Assembly: GCA_020186115.1 (NCBI GenBank)
Contig: WSYJ01000022.1
Coordinates: 1 to 28,827, forward strand
DNA from: Histomonas meleagridis
Taxonomy: Eukaryota; Parabasalia; Tritrichomonadida; Dientamoebidae
Length of the DNA stretch: 28,827 bases
Direction: 5' to 3'
Part shown: one piece after another, positions 9,301 through 18,569 of the stretch
Position numbering within the stretch: the first letter of the stretch is position 1
Layout: each line of letters starts with the position of its first letter
Made by a program: the position numbers and the translations under genes
The notes under the pieces: model-generated
The model's database searches: none
What the model saw: the letters and a program-made list of their open reading frames with translations, nothing else
What the model was told of the DNA's origin: nothing

Positions 9301-9600
9301 AAGAAGAAATTATCACACATGTATGCAACATTTAAAACTCACTTGATCGATCGACGATCAATAATTATATTAATGATTTTAATCGTCGAATTGATTTTGT
9401 TGCTGATGTTAATGGCTGCTCAATCAGCCAGTATTTGTCGGCCAAATGCACCAAACCGAAGCATCTTCAATATTCGATTACTATCATCAGCTACCTCCAA
9501 TATCAGTTCTTCTTGAAAGCCTTTCTAACTGAGAAGTGAATGATACTGGTAATATTTGTTGTTCGATTTTGGAACAAACTTTAATTCCAAATTTAGTTTG
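9301..9600. other. No gene recognised
   Basis: Likely 3' remains of the Tc1 element followed by unrelated sequence. A 65-codon open frame at 9319-9516 has no protein-like features. Confidence 0.5.
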
Positions 9601-10470
9601 TAATATTGAATTGTGTTGAAATTGATGGAATTAGTAAAGAATTAAAACACCAATAATATTATATTTCATAATTATGTGCTGAAAATAAAATTTCCCATGA
9701 CCTGATCTTATTTTTTTGGTCTAAAGAAGAAATAGTGTTATTTCCCCATCTTTTTTTATTATTTGGTAATTGTGTACCATCAATCTCAAAAATTTCTGAA
9801 AAATCTCGAAGATCATTTAATTCATAAGGAATGATGGTTATTATCGCGATTCTTTTGATATTATAATCATCTTGTAAATCAAATGTGGTGCATACTCTAT
9901 TTGACAAAACATATTATCTCAAATAAACTGTAAAACTTTATGATATATTTTTTATAAACAATTTGATAAATGTCAAAAGTATAAATTTTCAACTCTGGTC
10001 GAGAGTACTGAGATAATTTGCTTGACTTGCATTGGACATAAGGAAGCACACAAACGATGGATTGTTTCATGAATAGCTTCACAATGAATAACTGAATCAT
10101 GATGATTGTGAAACAGTACAAAATCTTTATAAACATAAAAAAATCTGAATCTTTTCGAGTAATTCTAATCATATACCATGTTTTTCTTGTCTTTTTAAGC
10201 TTTCGTTTATATCCACCGAATTCGCAGTATAATCTAGCTCTAGGTTCAAGTCTACCATCTTTATTATATAATGCAAATCCATATTCATATGATTTGTTTT
10301 TTAATGATAAAATTATTTCTTCGATCTTCTCTGACTTGATACAACTCAAAACATCCCTATTAAAGGAAAGCAAACATCTAAATTGATCCAAAGTAATATA
10401 TCCATGTGATGAAATTTGGTATAACTCCTCGTATGATGGATTGGGCTAGGATTGCATAACAGTATCACTT
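9600..10470 (-). pseudogene. Decayed MULE (Mutator-like) transposase, N-terminal half
   Basis: Minus-strand fragments follow the FAR1/MULE plan. A FAR1-like DNA-binding stretch (SYEYGFALYNKDG, YCEFGGYKRKL) lies at 10180-10300, followed after a shift by HNHHDSVIHCEAIHETIHRL near 10050-10110. The start of the DDE core appears as IFEIDGTQLPNNKKRW (about 9750-9800) with SWEILFSAHNYE, matching the family's first catalytic D in a (I/V)DGT context. The remaining catalytic residues are missing. It is broken by at least three shifts. A different MULE sits in the large inverted repeat. Confidence 0.6.
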
Positions 10471-10479
10471 TTACTTATT

Positions 10480-11533
10480 CTGACATTTTGTAAAATTGGT
10501 ATCTAAAAACAACATTAATCAAATATCAGATCATTTTATTCGTTTAATAACGAATGCGTTCCATTAACTAATTTATGAACATCAATAACAATACCATGCA
10601 ACGAGATTGATATCTTCTAAATGATGTGATTTAATCATTTTCTGTATCTAAATTAAAGTTTTTATCAGCAACTTAAGCATAGCAAAGCATGTGGCACGGC
10701 CAATGAGTTCAATAGGAGTTCTAGCACCAACGTTGTCATCATTCCATATCATTCAAACTTAATTTTTCTAGTATAACAATATGTTTTTTATATCATTGCA
10801 TTACATCAAGTGATATTAAAACATTGCTCCTTCTTTCATTCGTGGATATTGGTTAATTTCTATTTGAGCCTTGGATGATCATTATTAATCCAAAAAACAT
10901 TAAGGAGAGGATTCTCCTTGATTAGTATTGTTCATTAGTATTCATGAGGGGCAAAACAACTTATTTTTAATAGGGAAGAATTCAGATATATAAGAGCACG
11001 ACTATTTTCGAATTTGAACTGAAGTTTAATAGCAATTGATATACATAATCATTTTAAATGATTATATTTTTAAATTGGTTTATTGAATTTAAATCAAGAG
11101 CAAAATATAATTTCGTAATGGTGTATTCATCATCATATTCAATATACACGATTAATGAATAAATATTAATATTTCGTTTTATAAATTGAATAAACGGTTG
11201 TTAAATTCATTAAAATTCTATCGGTTTTGGACGTCACGAATTATCGTTAACCATAAAACTTATTGATCGTGAAAATAACCGCCAAAATAGGAAAACAAAA
11301 GAGGAACAGTAGTCACACTCCCCAATAAATATAGAGTCCATGAAAAAAAAAGTTCGAAGTTTGTATCCAACGTGCTTCTCAGCGGTTGTACCAGTAAATC
11401 ATTGAAAGTCTGATTTTTTTGTTTGTTTTTGATCGTTAGACTTCTGAATTGTTTTCAATTTTGACACAGCCAAAGTTTATGACGAATTATAAGCGAATTC
11501 TTTATTAATTTCAGATATAATACTTGTCTGTAT
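10480..11533. other. Intergenic, nothing recognised
   Basis: AT-rich, no convincing open frames, repeats or RNA genes over about 1 kb. An A9 run lies at 11344-11352. Confidence 0.5.
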
Positions 11534-11595
11534 GAAAATATATTTCTAAGCTAATCCATATTCAATTTTCAATACTTTGCATTAACAATATCAAT
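11534..11595. repeat. Left 62-bp direct repeat flanking the capsid cassette
   Basis: About 86% identical to 12958-13019. The shared core includes CATATTCAATTT, CAATACTTT and CATTAA. Separation of the two copies is 1424 bp. The right copy stops exactly where the giant inverted repeat begins. Confidence 0.65.
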
Positions 11596-11707
11596 ACATA
11601 TTTCACTTTTTCAATGACGATAGAGATTTTAAGATATCAAACATACTTAGTTAATTTACATGTGACAATTCTGTGAAAATTATGACACCCGCAGGTTATT
11701 TTTTCTA

Positions 11708-12301
11708 ATGCCACGTCAAACAAGGTGATACATAGGTAACTATCCACAACGTTAATTATTTCCTGGTAGACGCAACAAGTATTCTACATTTACGACTTAC
11801 TCTGAGAACAATAATACTGCTGCTCCTGCTGGTACTACTCAATACATTTATATAGTTCCTGCTACTTCTGTTCAAGGTATGCGTAAAGTAAAAAACATTA
11901 CTTTTAACATTGGTTATAGTTCTGGTGCATCAGGTACTGCTCCTGAGTATAATTTACTTGAATGGGCTATTGTCTTTGTTCCTGCTGATTCTACTACCAG
12001 GTAATCTTAATTTTGGTACTAATGAATCTGATCCTACTGGACAATTTTACAGTCCCCCCAACTTTATCATGGCATCTGGTATATACGATACATCACAACC
12101 AGGAAATGGTTCACGTATCTTTACCCATTGTCGCAAAATCTCAGTGCTAATGATAGTATTGCTTTATTAATTAGTCCTACAGTTGATATTCAAGCAGGCA
12201 ATCAAGGTGCTGTTTCATTTTTCATATCTTATGCCATAACATTACAATATAAAATACCAATTGGAATTATTCTTTTTACTCAATTAGATTGCTTCCATTA
12301 A
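11708..12301 (+). pseudogene. Endogenous CRESS-DNA-virus-like capsid protein gene, broken
   Basis: About 195 codons read across frames, resembling the single jelly-roll coat protein of circular Rep-encoding single-stranded DNA viruses. The ATG at 11708 begins a basic, Arg/Gln-rich N-terminus (MPRQTR, later GRRNKYSTF) interrupted by two in-frame stops (TGA at 11726, TAA at 11753). Jelly-roll-like strands follow: QYIYIVPATS, LLEWAIVFVP, FYSPPNFIMASGI, then after a second break LSANDSIALLISP and VSFFISYAITLQYK. Frameshifts lie near 12000 and near 12125. The late order W-(I/V)-x-V-P, a Y-x-P-x-x-(F/V)-I-x-SGI strand and an L-x-(A/S)-x-D-S-I strand fits many such coats. CRESS viruses are known from gut protists (Naryaviridae, Nenyaviridae, Vilyaviridae). 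No Rep gene is seen. Could alternatively be another single jelly-roll protein. Confidence 0.6.
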
Positions 12302-12578
12302 CTCTTGGACACTACCAGCTGGTACTTGGTGAGCAACGTATTGGTTTAGATAATGTACACAATTTAAGTCTTCAAAACGTACCCATTCTGTTGTATTATC
12401 TACTGCCCACTGAACTCTGAACCATACTACATCTCTTGATTCTATGTAATTGTATCGTACTTTATGTTCTATTATTGTTGTTATCTCGAAGTATTACTTC
12501 TCCATTGATTAAAATGACAAATGTAAAGCACTGAATTAGATGTGGCTCGACATCGAATAGCTTATCAAAAAGTGTCAT
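12284..12578 (-). pseudogene. Small chromodomain-like protein convergent with the capsid gene
   Basis: About 97 codons. It starts at an ATG (MTLFDKLFDVEPHLIQCF), runs through FVILINGEVILRD, shifts frame near 12486, then continues FEITTIIEHK, VVWFRVQWAVDNTTEW, VRFEDLNC and LNQYVAHQ to TAA at 12284. The strand order and the F-x-V-Q-W followed by T-x-E-W fit a chromodomain better than any CRESS Rep. Its 3' end overlaps the capsid 3' end by 18 bp, a convergent layout like the Rep/Cap pair of many small circular viruses. The domain resembles the ORF at 7349-7567 (both have F-E-(V/I), then a (T/R)VQW strand). Origin and partnership with the capsid gene are inference. Confidence 0.5.
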
Positions 12579-12631
12579 TAGTTATCACATAATAAATACG
12601 TTAACAATTAGCACAAAAAAATTTCCTATCT

Positions 12632-12905
12632 CCCGAGTATATACATAACGAAGTGGAGTATAACAAATATTTTTCACTTCGCTATGCGAAGGTCCTTACT
12701 CGGGTAGTTTTTATGGGACCCGAAGAAGTAAATAAATATTTAATGTTTGAGGGGGTGGGGCATTACCACCGTAGTTTACTATGTCAACTACCGTGCCACT
12801 TTTAACACATAATTAACATCTAATTGAATAGATGAGCGCTCATCATGTCGTTATTTATAAATATACCGTTAACAATTAAAAAAATCATTTTCCACTGGGT
12901 CCCAT
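12632..12905. repeat. Nested stem-loops between chromodomain gene and inverted repeat
   Basis: CCCGAGTA (12632-12639) pairs with TACTCGGG (12697-12704), and inside it CGAAGTG (12649-12655) pairs with CACTTCG (12675-12681). Further out, ATGGGACCC (12713-12721) pairs perfectly with GGGTCCCAT (12897-12905). Such structures beside a capsid gene recall rolling-circle origins, but no canonical TA(A/G)TATTAC loop nonamer is present. Confidence 0.6.
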
Positions 12906-12957
12906 CTTGCGAAGGACGTTAGTGGTACCTCCAGTCAAGATTCTGTTACCCTAGTGA

Positions 12958-13019
12958 GAAAATAGATTTTTAAGCTATGACATATTCAATTTACAATACT
13001 TTACATTAATAATTTCAAT
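12958..13019. repeat. Right 62-bp direct repeat flanking the capsid cassette
   Basis: Partner of 11534-11595 in the same orientation. It ends at the boundary of inverted-repeat arm 1. Confidence 0.65.
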
Positions 13020-13577
13020 TTTTTGAATGCACGCCGATCTAACCGAAAAAAATTCCAATTTTTTTGAATTTTTTTAAACTTCGAAAATCAAACTTAATGA
13101 TTTTCGATAAAATTAATATATAATATAGCTTATATAAAGTAATAAAATAATTTAATGTTAAATCTTAAAAAAATTAATTCTAAAATGAGATAAGATCAAT
13201 TTAAAAAAATATTTTTATTTTAAAATTCCAATAACATTAATCGAATCTACACATTCAAAAACATATATATATATAATGTTTTTTTGGATTAAAATATCTT
13301 GTATTCATGGGAAGAAATGAAGATATTTTCCAAAAAAATTGAATTGTATTGAATTATTGAATGAGTATTCAATTCTTACGTGGAAAAACCGTAAATAAAA
13401 ACAACACATTCAAAAAAATTTGACATACGATATTTAACTCAAAAGTGATTTTCTGTTTAAAATAAAAATATTTCCATTAAAAATGATAAACAAATAATTT
13501 TATTACTATTATATGAATAAATATCTATAATTATTGACTATATCAGAGTTTTATTAATTTTATTAAATTAAATTTTT
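13020..13577. other. Non-coding outer part of arm 1
   Basis: About 560 bp of very AT-rich sequence with no open frame; mirrored at 25062-25620. Confidence 0.6.
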
Positions 13578-14074
13578 AATTCTCATCAAGCCACTTTTTG
13601 AAATGAAAAAATTAAAAAAAATAATTTCGTTCACAATTTTCAATTCAATTTAAAATTGCAAAAATTTTATTGTTTATATAGAAAGTGCCTCTGAAATTTC
13701 CATACCAGCTCTTCTCATGTCTACTGAAAATAATGTGCAAAACTATTAATGTAAGCTAGTAACGTACAACATTTCATATTCTGATTCTTTTTAAATATAA
13801 TGAATGCAACCATTTTGTCATGAGTAATAGGAAATGGTTCTTCGTGTATTAGATTTATCATCACTTTGGCATAAGCATGAATCAGCCTATCATATGTACT
13901 TTTCGTTCCTGCTGAAACATTTGCGGCTGATATTGTATCAGCTTCAGCAAGTAATTGCTCCATCAATGACATTTTAAATATGATTCATAAAAAAAAACTT
14001 AAAAACAATATTGAAAATTGTGAGCGAAATTACTTTTTTTAATTTTTTCATTTCAAAAAGTGTCGATGAGAATT
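13578..14074. mobile_element. 0.5-kb element with 65-67-bp terminal inverted repeats, arm 1 copy
   Basis: Left repeat 13578-13644 begins AATTCTCATC and contains CACTTTTTGAAATGAAAAAA and CACAATTTTCAAT. Right repeat 14010-14074 is its imperfect reverse complement, ending GATGAGAATT. The 365 bp between the repeats consists mostly of the small recombinase-like ORF. It is MITE-like in size but coding. The duplicate in arm 2 is 24565-25061. A target duplication is not evident. Confidence 0.65.
13721..13972 (-). CDS. Tyrosine-recombinase-like N-terminal (SAM-like) domain protein, arm 1 copy
   Basis: 83 aa starting MSLMEQLLAEAD. The middle (GTKSTYDRLIHAYAKVMINL), PITHDKMVAFIIF and a final LLAYINSFAHYF helix follow the core-binding four-helix fold at the N-terminus of phage-type integrases and Crypton recombinases. 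The R-H-R-Y catalytic domain is absent: the frame stops at FAHYFQ and a short open piece (VDMRRAGMEISEALSI) follows in another frame before the right repeat. It is therefore a truncated recombinase, or a stand-alone DNA-binding protein for its own element. The identical copy is at 24666-24917. Confidence 0.5.
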   Translation of the reverse strand: MSLMEQLLAEADTISAANVSAGTKSTYDRLIHAYAKVMINLIHEEPFPITHDKMVAFIIFKKNQNMKCCTLLAYINSFAHYFQ

Positions 14075-14080
14075 ACACAT

Positions 14081-14141
14081 AATAAAGGCAACTTTTTAAG
14101 ACGATGACCAAAGTTCTTCGTCTTAAAAAGTTGCCTTTATT
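14081..14141. repeat. Perfect 24-bp-stem hairpin, arm 1 copy
   Basis: 14081-14104 (AATAAAGGCAACTTTTT then AAGACGA) pairs without mismatch with 14118-14141, around a 13-nt loop TGACCAAAGTTCT. It starts 7 bp beyond the small element. It may be two abutting terminal repeats of a collapsed transposon, or a structured RNA/DNA signal. The copy in arm 2 is 24498-24558. Confidence 0.85.
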
Positions 14142-14169
14142 ATTTGTGAAATATCAATTAGATTGCATT

Positions 14170-14480
14170 CAAAATTTAGTTGATGATTATTAAAACATTA
14201 TATGCTAATTTATGCATTTACTCATCATTAATTATTTTATTCATTCATTATTATTTATCATAATGTATTTTGAATATTTATCATTCATCATTATATATTA
14301 TTGATCATTTATTGTTATATTTATTTATGAATAACATTATGCATTACATTAATGAATAACATTATACATTATATTATACGATATATTATACATTACATTA
14401 ATAATGAATAACAATATTCGTTACACTAATGAATAACATTATACAATATATTAATGAATGAAAATATAAATAACATCATA
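14170..14480. repeat. AT minisatellite, arm 1
   Basis: Irregular tandem array of units such as AATGAATAACATTATACATT. Related to the array at 20563-20850 and mirrored at about 24160-24470. No gene. Confidence 0.7.
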
Positions 14481-14488
14481 CATTTCAT

Positions 14489-14515
14489 TATATATATATA
14501 TATATATATATATAT
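14489..14515. repeat. TA dinucleotide microsatellite
   Basis: Run of alternating TA, about 13 units; mirrored in arm 2 near 24123-24151 with a similar length. The stretch 14516-14919 has no recognisable gene. Confidence 0.85.
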
Positions 14516-14919
14516 TAATTCAAATTAAAATTAATTTTCATTGATTTGTGAAGTTTAACATAATGAAATATTATATCACATTTTAGCATATCAAATATTT
14601 ATATATAAAAATTAAGAGATAAAAAATAACTTCTATCTCATATATTGGATATATATATAGATTTTATTAATTGTTTTGAAATTAAAATAATAAAAAGAAT
14701 TATAATAGCGATGGCTTGTTTATAAATTTTTCAAAAATATTATATATTCATTGAGAAAAATGAACAAAATTTTCGAATTTTTACTTAAATACTAACACTT
14801 TTAAATATTTTATTTGTTATGCCACAATTGATATATACCCTATTATTGAACGATCATTTTTAACACAAATACAATTTTTTGTGAACATAACAGTCAAAAA
14901 GTGCCCAAACTTCACATTT

Positions 14920-15177
14920 TATGAATTTGTGGCCTGATCGCCATTCTTCTCGTCAACAATGGACTCCAAGTCTTATTACTCATGATGGTTATCAATACCG
15001 ATATGATTTTCAATGCTTTACTCCAATGGATCAATGAATCAACACCAAAAGGTTTATATTATAAATACAGTTTCACAAGAAAAAATTAGAAATTATATTC
15101 ACCATTTAAATAAAATAGCTCAAGAAAATATAATTTCAATTGAAAAATCTTTAACATTAAGTAATGAGCGATTTGTA
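14920..15177 (+). pseudogene. MULE transposase 5' fragment in arm 1
   Basis: Same sequence as the N-terminal part of the MULE gene at 22603-23725: MNLWPDRHSSRQQWTPSL, then LITHDGYQYRYDF, and after a shift NQHQKVYIINTVSQEK through SNERFV. HDGYQYRYDF resembles the start of a FLYWCH- or FAR1-type zinc-binding domain. The mariner-ended insertion at 15178 interrupts it. It resumes at 20495-20562, where the arm ends, so this copy lacks the catalytic core altogether. Confidence 0.6.
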
Positions 15178-15540
15178 CAGGGGGGTGAAAAAGTATCCGA
15201 CCCACCCCTGTAATTTTTTATTAAGAATAATGAATCATAACATAAAATGGTATTTATATATAAGTATAAACTCTTGTATTTGAGAAGACGTATTCCACTA
15301 CATAATTTCAAGGTATTATTTAAAGATATCAATAACATATATATTACAATATATTGCATAATCAACAAGTCAATTTACTTCTCATTAAATCATACATATT
15401 CAAAGATATTTATGTTTTAAAATGTGTTTAATATCAAATTCAAAAAGTTAAAACGACAATTTTATTTTGACCAATTAATGATTGAAAATGTGATGGTGCT
15501 AAACGGTCGTTAAAGTGCTATCTTTCTTCATTTTATGATA

Positions 15541-15582
15541 AAACTGTGTTTTTATTAATTTATTAATTACAAAACACAGTTT
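15541..15582. repeat. Hairpin with 12-bp stem
   Basis: AAACTGTGTTTT (15541-15552) pairs with AAAACACAGTTT (15571-15582), loop 18 nt of A/T. It lies just downstream of the minus-strand transposase gene, so it may act near its 3' end or be a fragment of a terminal repeat. 15210-15540 otherwise shows nothing. Confidence 0.55.
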
Positions 15583-15604
15583 AGAAAAGTCAAAACGAAT
15601 AAAC

Positions 15605-18041
15605 TCAAGCATAAAAGCTATCTGGATGGGATGAATTAATATATTGAAAGGGTTTTGCGGAAGTAGCATATCTATTTTTGATATTTCTACCATATCTTCC
15701 ATTCACACGAAACTGTGCAGCATTAAGCGTCCAATGTTTCTTGGTTTCAGTTAATTCATTACTATTTTCTTTCTCAGATAATTCTTTTTCCAAAGAATTA
15801 ATATCGGAATATATTGGTTTCATCAAAAACCTATATATTTCGGTGTCAAATAATCTTAAAAGTTGAACCTGATGAAACAAACTTTTTACAAAATCTCTGC
15901 ATTTCAAAATTTCATCATTGTCAAATGAAATAATTCCTGATTCTACTACAGTAGTAGAGCGGATTCTAGCCTCCTTCTATGATTTGCATCATCAAAGTTA
16001 GTGTCTTTTCGATATGTATCAATAAATTGTATCTTATTAATGGCTGACCTAATAGAATCCATTGTTTGACAATTTTCGGCATTTCTTCTTATTCTCCCAA
16101 AGAAATGTTCAGATAAAATTGATCCAACACGAGATAAAGGAAATGTGTCAGGTATTGATGTTAATGCTTTGATCATGCATGAAAAGAAATTTGCGTAATC
16201 AATGCATAAGATGGGACTCAAAATCATTTTGGAAATTGAAAATTTTGTTTTTGGATCCTTTTTCCATACATCTAAGAACATTTTATAAAAGACCACAATA
16301 AATAAGCCAATATAACACATTTGACATATTTTAAACCTTGTAAGATGCTTGCTTGCCATCACACTTCTAGCCAATACACCAACCCATAAATAAAGAATTA
16401 CTGAATAATTTCCAGATTTGGACAAAACGTTTTGTCAATCTGCTGAAGTGTATTTTGAGAAACACAATGAGATGAATTTATATAATCTGGTTTGAGATAT
16501 AAACTTTTGTTATTTATCATTGCTTTTCTTAGGCGTTTTAAGCAATGATATGCATCATTTGAATACATCACTTCTTCGCTTGAAATTTCATCAAGATTTA
16601 TTATGTTATTATTCCATAATGATGTAATTCTTTTATATTGCTTGTCGAAATTGTTTCTATAGCATTTATCCCCATCACTTCCAATAAATTTTATCTTCAT
16701 TCCTTTTTCTTTTAAGTGATTGATAATATAATCAAGATCATTTCTGATATATGCTGTAGCAGATCTGGAGTTGGAAAATTTTATATAAATAGGAAAAGAC
16801 CTTTTTGGTGACAATGGACATATTAATATGACGAAGATATGAGTAACAATCATTATTCGATCTAATAACTCATTCCAAAGATTGCAATATAATTCACGAT
16901 CTTCTTTGTACTCTATTGGTTCCCTTGGAAGACTAATTTGTTCAATTGTTACTCTAACTTCTCCATCCGAAGTTATTGTTAAATTTTCGTCTACTTTTGC
17001 AACATCAATACTGATTGTATAGAACTCATCACTCGAAAGTTGAAGCCTATTGGCCCAAAATTGAATTATATTATCAACTTGATCTAAACTTTCTGAATTA
17101 TTCCATTTTGGAATGCTTTTCTTATTATTAACCCATCGATCAACAGTACTTTGACTCGGTCCATTTAGATATTCTTTCATCATCGCGAACGATTTTCTGC
17201 TGTACATCATGAGTCTGACCCAAAATGCCTTGCTAGATTGTGAATACCTTTTGCCATTATTTTTCCTGAAATTCTTTTCAGCTTCATTCAAGATATCATC
17301 AAATTCATTTAGAAAAATGAATTTGTTTTCCCGCAATTTTTTCTCGTTAATGTTGGAGCATGTTTTCAAAGTTTTGATCTTACGTGCATAAATAAGTTGC
17401 TGTCCTTTTAATTTCCTTCTATTTCTGATATTATTTCATATAAAAAGCTGTTTTGAAATATTTTTGCTATGGTCAAAATTATCATTGTTTGTTTTTTCAT
17501 CGTTATTTGAAACAAAAATTAAAGGAGACTTGTCAATTATTTCATTATTTGCGATTTCTCGCGTAATAATTTTATTTTCGAATTTTTGTTTCGTTTTATA
17601 TAAATCTCTGATTCTGAACAGCTCCTTTCTGCAACCTTCACATGGTTGCCATGGAAGAATCGAACAAACCTTGTCAAAGCAACCAAATTTCACCCAACAT
17701 GTCACAAGCAAGAGTTTTTCTTCTTTTGACCAAGAATTTTTCACAGTTGGGACAAGAAGGCCTGGACTATTCAATGCACAATCAAGAATTTCATTTGTTT
17801 GCCTAAGATCTAAACCCATAAAAACAAAAATTTGTGATAAATGATTAAATGTAATTTGCTGTTTTAGGATATGAAAATAAAGGAATTCAATCTTGATCTT
17901 GATCTCGTCTTCGTAGATATTCCAATCTGGAACGAAATTGTTTAGGAGATACCGAATTAGAATTTTTTCAGGCTGACACATGACCATAATGTCAAAACCA
18001 CCAAAACCGTTATCATTCTGAATTTGTTCTATCGTGGGCAA
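15605..18041 (-). pseudogene. DDE transposase, P-element/Kolobok-like, with Myb/SANT-like domain
   Basis: About 800 codons interrupted only by one in-frame TGA (17436) and two single shifts (about 16400-16440 and 15950-15965). N-terminal part (17436-18041): a Myb/SANT-like segment at residues about 102-148 with spaced tryptophans (NSWSKEEKLLLVTCW, SILPW). Central part: TISIDVAKVD and FIGSDGDKCY are candidate first and second catalytic Asp contexts. C-terminal part: ASKHLTRFKICQMC and LSEHFFGRIRRN, the latter resembling the Glu-containing block of P/THAP9-type and Kolobok transposases. The tail (15605-15907) ends in ATSAKPFQYINSSH. The true start is unclear: the frame opens at 18041 without ATG, the first in-frame ATG giving MVMCQPEK. 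Terminal repeats were not found. The superfamily call is tentative. Confidence 0.5.
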
Positions 18042-18569
18042 CTCGATTCAATTTTTTGACTTTTTGATAAACCCTGAGCTTCTATCGTCACCATAAAGTA
18101 TTCATTTAGCCGTTTTCTCACAATTCTTGGGCGAGTTTAACGTCCATTTTGTATTCAATTTTCTTCGATGATTTGTGACACCAATATTAAAGTTTCATAA
18201 AAAACATCCAAAATATATGTTTTAAGCATATGCTTCTATAAGGAAGGAGTCTGTCAGACAGAATTTAAGAATATTATCTTAAAATAAAGTTCTAAAAAAT
18301 CTCTAATATTTTATTTTTCACCTAACATTCTATAAATATATTATACATATATAATATACAAATACTGCCATGTGAAAATATGAACAAAAACCACGAATTG
18401 CTCTATAGTATCTAAAGATATCTGAATTTTTTTTGAATTGTCAAAATGATAAATATTTTATTAATCATAATATAATGCACATCTAATTATTGGAAAACAA
18501 ATTATATTTTATTTACTAGCAAAAACAACCCATATATCCTTCTTGAGAACTTAAATTAAACCAATTATA
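18042..18569. other. Non-coding gap within the composite
   Basis: AT-rich; contains the short palindrome TCTGTCAGACAGA near 18250. It probably holds the 5' flank of the DDE transposase gene and the junction to the inner mariner. No gene. Confidence 0.5.

Noticed and set aside
10099-10386. Plus-strand 95-codon frame
   Set aside because: Antisense to the MULE relic.
12649-12681. Canonical CRESS replication origin
   Set aside because: Stem-loop is present but the loop lacks the TA(A/G)TATTAC-type nonamer on either strand, so an origin is not called.
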